This document shows positions 9,844 to 19,124 of a stretch of DNA of 64,000 bases, piece by piece. The stretch covers positions 5,305,001 to 5,369,000 of the forward strand of contig NZ_CP015136.1 of assembly GCF_001618865.1 (NCBI RefSeq). The letters are read 5' to 3'. The first letter of the stretch is position 1, and the number at the start of each line of letters is the position of its first letter. The position numbers and the translations under genes were made by a program. Below the pieces are notes generated by a model that saw only the letters and a program-made list of their open reading frames with translations, had not been told where the DNA came from and did not search any database. Source of the DNA: Luteitalea pratensis. GTDB taxonomy: Bacteria > Acidobacteriota > Vicinamibacteria > Vicinamibacterales > Vicinamibacteraceae.

Positions 9844-11353
9844 AATGGTTGACCGTGCTGCCCCGCCGGCCGACCCTCTCCCAGAGGGGCAGCAGGATCA
9901 ACATCCCCGTGACGAGCATACAGGCCCACGCGCCCGCGTCGCCGGTCCGGACGTACCACGTGGATCCGTCCAGCCAACGCACATCGCCGGTCCATGTGCC
10001 CGTCTCGAACAGCGGCGACTGCACCTGCACGCGGCCGTAGGGATCGACGACGGCACTGATGCCGGTGTTGGCCGCGCGCACGAGATACCGCCCCGTCTCG
10101 ACGGCACGAACCCGTGCCTGCTGGAAATGCTGGTACGGCGCCGCGGAGGTGCCATACCACGCGTCGTTGGTGATCGTGGCGAGCAACTGACTCCCCTGCC
10201 GCACCGCCCTGCGCGACAGCCAGGGAAAGACCGCCTCGTAGCAGACCGCCACCGAGAGCCTGTGCACCCCGACCGGCAGCAGCGTCAGTTGCTGGCCGGC
10301 ACTGAAGTCGGAAAAGCCCTCGACCAGCGGCTGGGCAAAGAACAGGAGCCAACGCACGGGGATGTACTCCCCGAACGGGACCAGCTGCATCTTGCGGTAG
10401 GAGCCGCGAATCTCGCCGGTGCCGTCCATCACGAACGCGGCGTTGTAGAACTCCTTCGGTCCCACGACCTCGTCGCTGCCGAAGACGACGGAGACGCGGG
10501 CCTGCTGCATCGCGGCCCGCATGACCTCGGTCTGGATGCCGTCGCGGCCGAAGACGAACGGCGTCGACGACTCCGGCCAGATGACGAGATCGACGCCTTG
10601 TCTGGCAGCGTCGCGCGTCAGCGCGAGGTATCTCGCCAGGATCTCGTCGCGGTACGCGGGGTCCCACTTCTGTCCCTGCGGGACGTTGCCCTGGACGAGC
10701 GCGACGCGAACGGCGGGGCCCTGCAGCAGCGCCTCGCGCGCCACGCGCCACGCGCCCCACGCGCTGACCGCGATCGGCAGCGCCATCAAGAGCGTCGCCG
10801 CCCACAGCCTGGTGCGAGAACGGCGTGGGTCGGGTGTCATCAACAAGGCGATCGCGGCCGAGGGGCAGGCGACGAGGCCGGAAAGGCCATAGATGCCCGC
10901 GAGGCTTGCGACCTGCAGCGGCGCCTCGGTGTCGGACTGGCTGTATCCGAGCAGCACCCACGGAAAACCCGTGAAGAGCGTGCCGCGCAGCCACTCGGTG
11001 CCCACCCAGAGCATCGGCGCGATGGCGAGCGCCGGTACACCAGCCCGCACGACTGCCGTCGTCAGGGCCATGCTGAACAGCGCGGGATAGACGGCCAGGT
11101 AGGCGATCAGCAGGCCAGCGAGGCCCCACGCCAGCGCCGCGTTCAGGCCACCGAAGATGGCCAGGACATCGGAGGTCCACGCCACTGTTCCGGCAAACGC
11201 AGCGAGACCAGTGACCAGGCCGAGCAGGAACGGCCGCGGCCCTCGAGGGGCCGGACGGTTGGCACATCGCGCCACGGCCACGCACAGGGGCGCGAGCGCC
11301 ACCCACCCGAGAGGGGCCAGCGCCGGCCTGGGCATGCTCAGCGCGAACAGCAC
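9842..11353 (-). CDS. lnt: Apolipoprotein N-acyltransferase
   Basis: A polytopic membrane N-terminus (about residues 1-190, at least five hydrophobic spans) is followed by a nitrilase-fold periplasmic domain and one C-terminal span. The catalytic triad is visible: Glu near 260 (IWPESSTPF), Lys near 320 (YRKMQLVPFGEYIP) and Cys near 372 (VAVCYEAVFP). It transfers the third acyl chain to lipoproteins. The start is uncertain: GTG 11353 cuts into the first span, and codons upstream (RRKVQALDYALAVL) look like genuine protein, so translation may begin earlier inside the SPOR gene end at a non-standard codon. Confidence 0.92.
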   Translation of the reverse strand: MLFALSMPRPALAPLGWVALAPLCVAVARCANRPAPRGPRPFLLGLVTGLAAFAGTVAWTSDVLAIFGGLNAALAWGLAGLLIAYLAVYPALFSMALTTAVVRAGVPALAIAPMLWVGTEWLRGTLFTGFPWVLLGYSQSDTEAPLQVASLAGIYGLSGLVACPSAAIALLMTPDPRRSRTRLWAATLLMALPIAVSAWGAWRVAREALLQGPAVRVALVQGNVPQGQKWDPAYRDEILARYLALTRDAARQGVDLVIWPESSTPFVFGRDGIQTEVMRAAMQQARVSVVFGSDEVVGPKEFYNAAFVMDGTGEIRGSYRKMQLVPFGEYIPVRWLLFFAQPLVEGFSDFSAGQQLTLLPVGVHRLSVAVCYEAVFPWLSRRAVRQGSQLLATITNDAWYGTSAAPYQHFQQARVRAVETGRYLVRAANTGISAVVDPYGRVQVQSPLFETGTWTGDVRWLDGSTWYVRTGDAGAWACMLVTGMLILLPLWERVGRRGSTVNH

Positions 11354-11367
11354 ACCCGACAGGACGG

Positions 11368-12105
11368 CTAGCGCGTAATCCAGGGCTTGAACTTTTCTTC
11401 GTTCTGCAGGCGGCGCATCACCTTGTCGGCTTCCTGCCGCTGCATGTTCACGCCGACGCGCACCTTGTAGATCACCTGGCCGCCGGCGCTCGGGGCGACG
11501 ACGTACGCCTTGTACCCGCGGCCCTGGAGCCGCTGCGCAATCGCATCGGCCTCAGGCCTGTTCTTGAGGGCAGTGACCTGGACCGTGAACCCGCCGTCTT
11601 CGGCGGGGGCTGGTGCCGTCGAGGAAGGCGGCGGGACGGCTGCCGGTGTGGCCGCCTTGGGTGCATCCTTCGATGCCTCGGCCGGCGACGCTTTCGCTGT
11701 CGCCTTCGGCGCCCCCGCGGGAGCCGGAGTCGCCGATTCCGGCGCCTTGACCGCGGCAGGGACCTCGGGCGTCGAGGTCATCCCCGCCGCTGCGCCGGGC
11801 TCGACCCTGGCGGGATCGCCCTGGCGCGCCGGCAGGCTGGCCGGATAGCTCAGGCCGCCAACCGGTGTCGGCTCGCCCGTCGCCGGCGCCGTCGCCGCAT
11901 CGTCGTCGCCGGGCTTCGCGTCTCCGGTTTCGGCGCCGCCAGACGACGTGAACAAGCCGCGAGCGTTCTGCACGCCACGGCCGACGAGCACGCCGCACAG
12001 GAAGATGACGATCGACACCACGGTCGTCGCCATGAACAGGAACACCAGCTGCTTGCCGCTCAGCTGGATCTCGTGAAAGCCGTCGTCGTGGAGTTCGTGA
12101 GCCAT
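11368..12105 (-). CDS. SPOR-domain inner-membrane protein
   Basis: A 245-residue protein with one transmembrane helix (about 18-43), a long Pro/Ala-rich periplasmic linker (60-165) and a C-terminal SPOR domain (about 170-245, starting FTVQVTALKNRPEADAIA and ending near PWITR). SPOR domains bind denuded septal glycan, as in FtsN or DedD, so a role in cell division or envelope remodelling is inferred. It is followed by lnt after 14 nt, probably co-transcribed. Confidence 0.85.
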   Translation of the reverse strand: MAHELHDDGFHEIQLSGKQLVFLFMATTVVSIVIFLCGVLVGRGVQNARGLFTSSGGAETGDAKPGDDDAATAPATGEPTPVGGLSYPASLPARQGDPARVEPGAAAGMTSTPEVPAAVKAPESATPAPAGAPKATAKASPAEASKDAPKAATPAAVPPPSSTAPAPAEDGGFTVQVTALKNRPEADAIAQRLQGRGYKAYVVAPSAGGQVIYKVRVGVNMQRQEADKVMRRLQNEEKFKPWITR

Positions 12106-12239
12106 ACGTGCACCCAGGACGGGGACCCGTGGGCTGGGAGGCCGGGGTCACGTCGTCTGGTGACGAGATCAAGGGACGGCCAGGTCGCGGGCGCAGTTTG
12201 CCCCGGCTTCCGCAATCTGGACAGGGCTGGAGTGTACCA

Positions 12240-13889
12240 CTAGGGTGTCCGCGCCGGAGTGGCGCGAACCCGTTCGACCAGTGCTCGGGCCACCGCGGAC
12301 TCGGGCGCGAGTTGCAGGGCGCGGTCGGCATGCACCTGCGCTTCCGCGGTCTCGCCGGTGCCGAGGAGGGCCTCGGCAAGGAGCAGTCGCGCGTCCAGGC
12401 TTTCGGCGCTCCAGAGCGAGATCTTCAGCGACTCGATGGCGTCGCGCAGCCGCCCGGAACGTACCAGCACGCGACCAAGGGCGAGGTGGGTCTGGGCATC
12501 GTACGGCGCCAGGTAGAGCGACTTGCGGAACTCGGAGATCGCCTCGCGGTCCTGCAGCTGTTCCTCGAGCCGCAGGCCGCGGTCGAAGTGGAAACGTGCC
12601 AGTTGCTGGTGGTCCTGTTGGGTCGTGGACACGAGCCCCGAGTCGGCCCGCACCGGCGTGGCCTCGGTCTCGCTTGCCCGTTCGAGGCCTCGCGGGACAC
12701 CGCCGACGGCGTCTTCGCTCGGCCGCTGGTCCCACTCGTCGAACCGGGACGACAACTGGCGGGCGAGATCACGCTCCCGCGTCGCCTCGGCCGTGTTGTT
12801 GGTCGCCAGCAAGGCCGCGGCCAGCACGTAGTGCGCCTCGCCATCGGCCGGACGTCGACGTACGACCTCGCGCAGCCAGTAGATGGCGGCCGGCGTGTCC
12901 TTGTCGAGCCAGTAGGCGTAACCGAGGTTGAAGAAGTAATCGGGCGAGTCGGAGGCCGCCTCCGAGGCACGCGAGAAGTACCACGCGGGCTTGCCGGTCT
13001 GGGCGGTGATGCTGCCTCGCCTCGCCTGGATCACGCCGAGGTTGTTGTACACCGCGGCGGTGGCCGACTCGTCGAGCAGGCTCTTGTACGCGGTGAACGC
13101 TTCCTCCCATCGTTTCAGGTTGGTCAGCGACAGGCCGGCGGCAAAGCGCGCACGGCGGCTGAAACGCGACGACGCGGGAACGGCCTGCGCCGCTGCGAGG
13201 GCGCGCGCATGCTGCTCCTCGTCCGTGCACACCTCCCAGATGGCGAGGTGCGCACGCGCATATCCTGGTGCGTCCTTGACCGCCTGCTCGAGGAAGCGCA
13301 GCTGGGTGGCGGGTGTCTCCGCGACGAGTCCCTTGACGAACGCCTCGAACACCTCGAGCGAGGGTGGCGGGTCATAGCCGACGACCGGCGTCCCCGGCGG
13401 CGCCCCCGCGATGGTGGCCGCGATCCGACCTGCGATGGCGACGACGTCGCCGAGCGGGCCCTGCTCGCGGATCTCGGGATTACCGCGCCCCGCCTCGACC
13501 TGGACGACACGGACCGACACGGTCAGGGTTTCACCAGCCAGGCTCACGGTCCCGGTGACGAGGTCGCGTACGCCCATCACGATGGCGGCGCGCAGCAGCG
13601 TGGCACGCGACAACTCGCGATCGGCGGGCAATTCGAGCGCATCGAAGGCCGCGACGCGGTCGATGCGCGGCACCGCCGGGCGTCCCAGCGATGTGAGGCC
13701 ATCGGCCACGAGCAACGCCACACCTTCACCGAGCCAGAGGGCGCGGGGATCGTCGCCGAGCGGGCGAAGTGGCATCACCAGCACCGAAGGCGTCAGCGTG
13801 GCGGCACCCTGCGCTGTGGCGGGTACCGGCAGGCACATGGCGCTCATGGCGGACAACAGGACGCAGGCGATGCGTCCGAGCCACGTCAT
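12240..13889 (-). CDS. Exported TPR-repeat protein with TolB/CsgG-like N-terminal domain
   Basis: 549 residues from ATG 13889, which overlaps the upstream gene stop as ATGA; a longer open frame to 14237 is out-of-frame noise over the V4R gene. A signal peptide covers residues 1-27. Residues 30-170 resemble the alpha/beta domain found before TPRs in acidobacterial adenylate-cyclase-like and TolB_N proteins (LVMPLRPLGDDPRALWLGEG). Residues 190-545 form about eight TPR units (for example YFFNLGYAYWLDKDTPAAIY and THLALGRVLVRSGRLRDAIE). It is probably a periplasmic scaffold. Function unknown. Confidence 0.75.
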   Translation of the reverse strand: MTWLGRIACVLLSAMSAMCLPVPATAQGAATLTPSVLVMPLRPLGDDPRALWLGEGVALLVADGLTSLGRPAVPRIDRVAAFDALELPADRELSRATLLRAAIVMGVRDLVTGTVSLAGETLTVSVRVVQVEAGRGNPEIREQGPLGDVVAIAGRIAATIAGAPPGTPVVGYDPPPSLEVFEAFVKGLVAETPATQLRFLEQAVKDAPGYARAHLAIWEVCTDEEQHARALAAAQAVPASSRFSRRARFAAGLSLTNLKRWEEAFTAYKSLLDESATAAVYNNLGVIQARRGSITAQTGKPAWYFSRASEAASDSPDYFFNLGYAYWLDKDTPAAIYWLREVVRRRPADGEAHYVLAAALLATNNTAEATRERDLARQLSSRFDEWDQRPSEDAVGGVPRGLERASETEATPVRADSGLVSTTQQDHQQLARFHFDRGLRLEEQLQDREAISEFRKSLYLAPYDAQTHLALGRVLVRSGRLRDAIESLKISLWSAESLDARLLLAEALLGTGETAEAQVHADRALQLAPESAVARALVERVRATPARTP

Positions 13890-14467
13890 CTGGCGGGCTC
13901 CGGGATGTCGAGCCGGACCAGGCAATGCGCACCGCCAAGCGCGCGACAGGCGACGATTTCGGCGTGATGGGCGTCGCGGTCGTGTGCGACCAGCGCCTCG
14001 ACGAACGCGAGGTAGTAGCCGCAATGCGCTTCGTGCGCCTGTTCGCGGCTGTTGCAGAAGATCGACCCGCGGATTTCGAGTTCGAGCCGGCGTCCATGGA
14101 CGCGTACCTTGACCTTGGTGCCGCGATAGGACGCCTCGAAATGACGCTTCGCCAGCGTCCCCACGTGGCGCAGGCGCAGCCAGGCAGGCAGCCTGGGGCC
14201 GCCGGCCCGGACGACCCACGGCTGTCGCGCCAGCCACCAGCTGGCCGCGTAGGCGGCTGCCCGGGTCATTACGGCAGCGTAGGGCTCGCCGTCCTCATGG
14301 CGCAGGAAACTCAGAACGGCAGTGATCGGGGCGAGATTAACCGCATCCTCGCGCCAGCCGCGCGGGCGCAGGTAGCTCTCGTAGAAGTCGAGCCGGTCGG
14401 GCAACAGGTCGGCAATGGCCTGGTGCAGGGCCGCCGCCAGCAGCCGGTCGATTCTCGCCTCACTCAT
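13886..14467 (-). CDS. V4R-like (4-vinyl-reductase fold) protein of unknown function
   Basis: 193 residues from ATG 14467 (MSEARIDRLLAAALHQ). The C-terminal half has the layout of V4R / haem-NO-binding-like domains: GSIFCNSREQAHEAHCGYYL, then a helix, then CRALGGAHCLVRLDI, with Cys in the places often used for metal or small-molecule binding in this superfamily. The N-terminal half is basic and helical. It overlaps the TPR gene by 4 nt (ATGA), so the two probably act together. The match rests on pattern only; no specific role is claimed. It is divergent from mobA with 20 bp between starts. Confidence 0.5.
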   Translation of the reverse strand: MSEARIDRLLAAALHQAIADLLPDRLDFYESYLRPRGWREDAVNLAPITAVLSFLRHEDGEPYAAVMTRAAAYAASWWLARQPWVVRAGGPRLPAWLRLRHVGTLAKRHFEASYRGTKVKVRVHGRRLELEIRGSIFCNSREQAHEAHCGYYLAFVEALVAHDRDAHHAEIVACRALGGAHCLVRLDIPEPAR

Positions 14468-14474
14468 TTTCTGG

Positions 14475-14480
14475 TAACGT
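14475..14480 (+). promoter_or_regulatory. Probable -10 of a leaderless mobA transcript
   Basis: TAACGT lies 7 nt before the GTG start at 14488. TTCTCG is 17 bp upstream as a poor -35. No Shine-Dalgarno is present. It shares the 20-bp gap with the divergent V4R-like gene. Confidence 0.4.
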
Positions 14481-14487
14481 TTTCGCG

Positions 14488-15096
14488 GTGAGTAGGCGTC
14501 CGGACGGCCCGGCCGTGAGCTGGACGGGCGTCGTGCTGGCCGGCGGACGCAGCCAGCGGTTCGGGGGGGTCGACAAGACCCGACTGCCCCTGGGGGGACG
14601 CACGCTGCTGCAGCGCGCGGTCGACACGCTGGCGCCGATGACCTCCACATGCCTGGTCATCGGCGGCGCGCCGGTCACGGGCGCGACCGTGGTGCCGGAC
14701 CGGTATCCGGGCGCGGGTCCGCTCGGTGGCTTGCTGACGGCACTGGATGCCATCGACTCGTCGCACGCGTTGATCCTCGCGGCCGACCTGCCCTTCATCT
14801 CCGGCTCCCTGCTGCGTGACGTGCAGCGCGCGGGCGCGGATGCCGCCGCGGCGGTGGTGCAGCATCCCGATGGTCGGCTGGCCCTGTGCCTGTCGGTGCG
14901 ACGCGATTGCGCCCCCGCCGTGCACGAGATGTGGTCCCGCGGCGCGCGACGCATGCGCGACCTCGAGAACCTGGCGCCCTGCAGGAGGGTCCTCGCCGAT
15001 GCGACGACCGCGCGTGGCGCCCTCTGGAACGTGAACGATCCGCTTACATATGCACGGGCGCTCGAAATGACGGAGCACGACTGCCCGGCATGCTAA
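14488..15096 (+). CDS. mobA: Molybdenum cofactor guanylyltransferase
   Basis: A 202-residue nucleotidyltransferase. The signature LAGGRSQRFGGVDK is at residues 17-30, followed by GRTLLQRAVDTL, PDRYPGAGPLGGLLTAL and LAADLPFI (metal-binding Asp). MobA couples GTP to Mo-molybdopterin to make the bis-MGD cofactor. The CO-dehydrogenase-like enzyme at 34-38 kb uses the cytosine dinucleotide form in known homologues, so MobA presumably serves other molybdoenzymes unless specificity differs. Start GTG at 14488. Confidence 0.88.
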   Translation: MSRRPDGPAVSWTGVVLAGGRSQRFGGVDKTRLPLGGRTLLQRAVDTLAPMTSTCLVIGGAPVTGATVVPDRYPGAGPLGGLLTALDAIDSSHALILAADLPFISGSLLRDVQRAGADAAAAVVQHPDGRLALCLSVRRDCAPAVHEMWSRGARRMRDLENLAPCRRVLADATTARGALWNVNDPLTYARALEMTEHDCPAC

Positions 15097-15122
15097 CCCT
15101 TTGATCTGACCGAGTCAAACCG

Positions 15123-17147
15123 ATGATCCTGCCTCTGCAGCAGGCCGTGCGAGCGGCGCTACAGGACACGCTGACAACACTTTACGGGCACGCAGTGGTG
15201 CCCGCGACGCTCGTCATCGAGACCCCGCCGACGCGGGCCCTCGGCGATCTGGCACTCCCCTGCGCTTTCGAACTGGCGCGCACCCTCCGCAGGGCACCGC
15301 GCGCCATCGCGCAGGACATCGTCGCCGCGCTGCCGCCGATCGCCGGCGTGGCCCGCATCGAGGCGGTGGGCGGCGGCTACATCAACGTGTTCCTCGACCG
15401 CGCCGCCTTCCTGCGCAGCCACCTCGGCCAGGGCTCGGCAATGGCCACCACCGAGCGCGTCAAGACGATCGTCGAGCACACCGCGATCAACCCGAACAAG
15501 GCCGCGCACATCGGCCACCTGCGCAACTCGATCCTCGGCGATACCGTCGGGCGCCTGTTGCGTTTCCTCGGCACGCCGGTCGAGATCCAGAACTACATCG
15601 ACGACACCGGCGTCCAGGTTGCCGACGTGGTCGTCGGCTTCGAGCGCCTCGAGGGCAAGGGCCTCGAGGACGTGCGCGCTCTCGCCACCGGCGAGAAGTT
15701 CGACTACTACTGCTGGGATCTCTACGCACGCGTCACCGAGTGGTACGCCGCGGACACGGAGCGGCTCGCCATTCGCAAGGCGACACTGCATGCCGTCGAG
15801 CAGGGCGGAAACGCCACAGCCGACATGGGCGCGATCATCGCCGAGGCCATCGTCGGCTGTCACCTGCGGACCATGGCGCGGCTCCACATCGACTACGACC
15901 TGCTCTCATGGGAAGGCGACATCCTGCGGCTGCAGTTCTGGGCGACGGCCTTCGACATCCTCAAGCGCAACGGCACGGTCTACCTGCAGCCGGATGGCAA
16001 GCTGAAAGGCTGCTGGGTGATGGAGATCGACGAGGACGTCGATGCCACGGTCGAACAGGCCGACCCGGTGGACGCTGGCGAAGGCGATGATGAGGCCGAA
16101 GCCGAGGGCGGCCCGAACCAGCGCGAGAAGGTGATCGTCCGCTCGGACGGCACCGTCACCTACGTGGGCAAGGACATCGCGAACCAGTTCTGGAAGTTCG
16201 GCCTGCTCGGCAAGGACTTCCTGTATCGCCCGTTCGCGACGCGCATCGACGGTGACACGCTCTGGGCGACGACGTCGACCGGCGGCGCGGCCGCGCACCC
16301 CGCCTTCGGCGGCGCCGGCACGGTGATCAACGTCATCGACACGCGCCAGTCCTACCTGCAGAAGTTGCTGAAGCAGGCGCTCGCGACGATGGGGCATCGC
16401 GCGCAGGCCGAGCAGTCGATCCACTTCTCGTACGAGATGGTGGCCCTGTCGCACAAGACGGCGCGTGAACTCGGCTACCGCGGCGACGGCGACGGCAGGC
16501 CGTTCGTCGAGGTCTCGGGCCGCAAGGGTCTCGGCGTGAAAGCCGACGACCTGCTGGACCGCCTCGTCGACAAGGCGCAACTGGAAGTGCGCAAGCGCAA
16601 TCCCGATTTCAGCGACGCAGAAGCGCTTGGCACCGCCGAAGAGATCGCCGTCGCCGCCGTCCGGTACTTCATGGTCAAGTTCTCGCGGACCAAGATCATC
16701 GCCTTCGACATCGACGAGGCCCTGAGCTTCGAGGGCGAGAGCGGTCCGTACCTGCAGTACGCCGCCGTGCGTGCCGGCAACATCCTGACCAAGCTACGGG
16801 ATCGGGAGCAGGTCGACGAGGCTGCGGTGGCGCAGACGATCGCCACGCTGCCGACCGATGCGCTCGCAAGCGGCGAGGACGCCGACGCACTGTGGGACCT
16901 GGTGCTCGCGTGCGGCCGTCTGGACGAGACCGCCGAGGCGGCGGTGCGCACCCTCGAGCCGTCGGTGCTCGCCAAGTACGCCTTCGGACTTGCCCAGGCA
17001 TTCAGCGGCTTCTATCATCGCTGCCCGATCCTGTCCGAGGAGCGCCAGGACGTGCGCCTGTGGCGCGCTGCCGCCGCCAGTTACTTCAAGCAGCAGATGA
17101 CACGCGCACTCGACCTGATGGGCGCGGTCGTGCCGGGGCGGATGTGA
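15123..17147 (+). CDS. argS: Arginyl-tRNA synthetase
   Basis: A 674-residue class I synthetase. The N-terminal Add-1 tRNA D-loop domain covers about 1-110. The HIGH motif occurs as NPNKAAHIGHLRN near residue 125. The KMSK equivalent is the degenerate SGRKGLGVKADDL near 465, as often in ArgRS, and a DALR anticodon-binding domain closes the protein (FSGFYHRCPIL). An acidic insertion near 313-330 (AGEGDDEAEAEGG) makes it longer than the typical 550-600 residues. The stop TGA shares a base with the ATG of the amidotransferase gene (TGATG). Confidence 0.95.
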   Translation: MILPLQQAVRAALQDTLTTLYGHAVVPATLVIETPPTRALGDLALPCAFELARTLRRAPRAIAQDIVAALPPIAGVARIEAVGGGYINVFLDRAAFLRSHLGQGSAMATTERVKTIVEHTAINPNKAAHIGHLRNSILGDTVGRLLRFLGTPVEIQNYIDDTGVQVADVVVGFERLEGKGLEDVRALATGEKFDYYCWDLYARVTEWYAADTERLAIRKATLHAVEQGGNATADMGAIIAEAIVGCHLRTMARLHIDYDLLSWEGDILRLQFWATAFDILKRNGTVYLQPDGKLKGCWVMEIDEDVDATVEQADPVDAGEGDDEAEAEGGPNQREKVIVRSDGTVTYVGKDIANQFWKFGLLGKDFLYRPFATRIDGDTLWATTSTGGAAAHPAFGGAGTVINVIDTRQSYLQKLLKQALATMGHRAQAEQSIHFSYEMVALSHKTARELGYRGDGDGRPFVEVSGRKGLGVKADDLLDRLVDKAQLEVRKRNPDFSDAEALGTAEEIAVAAVRYFMVKFSRTKIIAFDIDEALSFEGESGPYLQYAAVRAGNILTKLRDREQVDEAAVAQTIATLPTDALASGEDADALWDLVLACGRLDETAEAAVRTLEPSVLAKYAFGLAQAFSGFYHRCPILSEERQDVRLWRAAAASYFKQQMTRALDLMGAVVPGRM

Positions 17148-17839
17148 TGCGGCGTCCACGCATCACCTATGTCCGCTGCAGCCGCGACGCGGACTATCTG
17201 AAGTCGCTCGAAGCCGTCGGCGTGTCGGTGCACGCCGTCAGTGCGGGCGGCGACATCGAGAGCGCCCTGCTCGGCGCCGACGGCGTCGTGCTCGCAGGTG
17301 GCCCGGATGTCGATCCGGCCCTTTACGGCGAGACCATGCACCCGTCGTGCAGCCTCGCCGAGGACACGCGCGACGCGTTCGAACTCGCGATGGCCCGGCG
17401 CTGCCTGCGTGACGGCGTGCCACTGCTCGCGATTTGCCGTGGCATGCAAGTGCTCAACGTCGCGGCCGGGGGCTCGCTGATCCAGGACCTGCCGTCGCAG
17501 GTGCCGGTGGCACTGCCGCACGCGCTCGACGACACGTTCACCACCGTGGCGCACGGCCTCGAAGTGATCGAAGGCACGCACCTGGCGCGCGCGCTGTCGT
17601 CAGGCATGTCCACGCAGGTCAACAGCCGTCATCACCAGGCCGCCAAGGTCCTGGGACGCGGACTCGCGGCGGCCGCCCACGCCCCGGACGGCATCGTCGA
17701 GGCGATCGAGGCCACCGCCTTGCCGTTCTGCGTCGGCGTGCAGTGGCATCCGGAGAACTTCTGGCGCACCGGGGAGTTCCTGCCGCTCTTCCGCCTGTTC
17801 GCCGCAGCGTGCCAGCAGCGAACGATGGCACACATGTAG
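17147..17839 (+). CDS. Class I glutamine amidotransferase-like (gamma-glutamyl-GABA hydrolase / PuuD type)
   Basis: 230 residues from ATG 17147, coupled to argS by a TGATG overlap. Motifs: AGGPDVDPALYGE, the nucleophile elbow LAICRGMQVLNVA (Cys near 104), the NSRHHQAAK substrate loop and VQWHPE (catalytic His near 210). This is the peptidase C26 pattern of gamma-glutamyl-gamma-aminobutyrate hydrolases, which release GABA or glutamate from gamma-glutamylated amines. No other putrescine-degradation genes are near, so the substrate is unknown. Confidence 0.8.
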   Translation: MRRPRITYVRCSRDADYLKSLEAVGVSVHAVSAGGDIESALLGADGVVLAGGPDVDPALYGETMHPSCSLAEDTRDAFELAMARRCLRDGVPLLAICRGMQVLNVAAGGSLIQDLPSQVPVALPHALDDTFTTVAHGLEVIEGTHLARALSSGMSTQVNSRHHQAAKVLGRGLAAAAHAPDGIVEAIEATALPFCVGVQWHPENFWRTGEFLPLFRLFAAACQQRTMAHM

Positions 17840-17948
17840 GACATTTCAGAATTGCAGAATTGCAAAATTTCAGGAATTGCGCCACCGCTTGGAAGCAACT
17901 CGATGCCTGGCGGTGGCAGGGCAATTTTGAAATTCTGAACTTGTGCAA
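17840..17948. repeat. AT-rich octad-word hairpin (GAATTGCA family) between convergent genes
   Basis: GACATTTCA, GAATTGCA, GAATTGCA, AAATTTCA, GGAATTGC followed by GCCACC form the left arm. GGTGGC, AGGGCAATTTTG, AAATTCTG, AACTTGTG, CAATT form the right arm. The arms pair imperfectly around a loop of about 25 nt. Both flanking stop codons (TAG of the amidotransferase, TAA of the aminotransferase) touch the element. It may serve as a bidirectional terminator. A second copy is at 56672-56766. Confidence 0.85.
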
Positions 17949-19085
17949 TTACGTATGTCCCGTCAAGGCGGCGCTGAGCGCCTGCATGTCCTCGGGTGTG
18001 TTGTACAGGTGCGGCGACACGCGGATCGACGTCCCCCGCCACGAGACATGTACGTTGGCCGCGGCGAGGCGTGCCGCCAGCACCGACGAGTCCGCGCTCG
18101 CGGGCGGCCGCACGCCGACCAGGTGGCGGCCGCGCCAGGCCGCGTCCTCGATCGCGTATCCCGCCTCGACGAGCCCTTCCAGAACCGGCCCCCACAACGA
18201 GGCACAGTGCGCCTGGATCCGTGCGGTCCCCCACCCCTTCACCAGACGCAGCGCCTCGATTGTCATCGGCAGCATGATGAAGTTGGACCGTTGCCCGACG
18301 TCGAAGCGAACGCTGCCCGGCCCATACACGTCGGTGTAGTCGGCGAGGCCGCGGAAGTCCTCGCTACCGCGACGCCCTGACCACGTTTCCTCGATCGGCT
18401 CACCGTCCTGCAGGACATCGCCGAACCAGCCTATCGCGACTCCGTACGGGCCCATCAACCACTTATAGGCGGCACACATCACCGCATCGGGACGCACGTC
18501 GTCGAACGGAAAGTCGAGGGCGCCGACCCCCTGTGTGCCATCGATCACCACCCAGGCGGCGACCTCGCGTGCCCGCGCGGCAAGCCGTGGCAGGTCGAAG
18601 CGCGTGCCATCGGCCCAGTGCACGTGGCCGATCGCCAACATCGCGGTCCGCTCGTCGATCGCGTCGTGCAGCGCGGCGTTCCAGGCCGCGGCGCGGCCAT
18701 TGCGCTGGTCGGGTGGAGCCACGGCGCGCACGTCGCCGCCGCGCTGTTCGGCAAGGCGCCGCCAGGGATGGACGTTGCTCGGGAACTGTTCACCGGCGAC
18801 GACGATGTGCTGCCCCGGCCGGAACGGAACGTTGCGGGCGACGATCGCCATGCCGTACGAGACGCTTGGCAGCACTGCGACCTGCTCGCGCCGCGGCGTC
18901 CCGAGGACGTCCGCGAATGCCGCCTTCACCTCGTCGACCTCCGTGAAGAAATCCGTGGGCCGGATCGTCCAGGGCCGCTGCTTCCGCGCCATGCCGGCTC
19001 GTCTCGCCTCCTCCACGGAGTGCGGCAGCGGCGACATGCACGCGCAATTGAGGTAGTGGACGGCGGGAGCGATGAGGAAGGACAT
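17949..19085 (-). CDS. Class V aminotransferase / cysteine-desulfurase-like PLP enzyme
   Basis: 378 residues. The fold-type I PLP pattern is clear: SVSYGMAIVARNV near 75, the cofactor Asp in VVIDGTQGVGALDFPF and the Schiff-base lysine in MCAAYKWLMGPYG near 205. The C-terminus has the small domain with VSWRGTSIRVSPHLYNT. It resembles isopenicillin-N-epimerase-like / selenocysteine-lyase-like members rather than IscS, since the IscS active-site Cys loop is missing. Substrate unknown. It stands alone downstream of rlmD, separated by a CAGGCTG heptad array. Confidence 0.8.
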   Translation of the reverse strand: MSFLIAPAVHYLNCACMSPLPHSVEEARRAGMARKQRPWTIRPTDFFTEVDEVKAAFADVLGTPRREQVAVLPSVSYGMAIVARNVPFRPGQHIVVAGEQFPSNVHPWRRLAEQRGGDVRAVAPPDQRNGRAAAWNAALHDAIDERTAMLAIGHVHWADGTRFDLPRLAARAREVAAWVVIDGTQGVGALDFPFDDVRPDAVMCAAYKWLMGPYGVAIGWFGDVLQDGEPIEETWSGRRGSEDFRGLADYTDVYGPGSVRFDVGQRSNFIMLPMTIEALRLVKGWGTARIQAHCASLWGPVLEGLVEAGYAIEDAAWRGRHLVGVRPPASADSSVLAARLAAANVHVSWRGTSIRVSPHLYNTPEDMQALSAALTGHT

Positions 19086-19095
19086 GGTCGGCGTC

Positions 19096-19124
19096 AGGCA
19101 GGCTGCAGGCTGCAGGCTGCAGCC
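19096..19124. repeat. Heptad-word array (GCTGCAG)
   Basis: CAGGCAG, GCTGCAG, GCTGCAG, GCTGCAG, CCTAC. Read on the minus strand it starts at the TAG stop of rlmD. A related array follows the GNAT gene (44048-44073). Confidence 0.75.

Noticed and set aside
12108-13967. 619-codon plus-strand frame over the TPR gene
   Set aside because: Antisense shadow of a clear signal-peptide TPR protein; no domain and no start signal.
13890-14237. N-terminal extension of the TPR protein
   Set aside because: It covers the V4R-like gene in another frame, is Arg/Pro-rich and precedes a proper signal peptide at ATG 13889.
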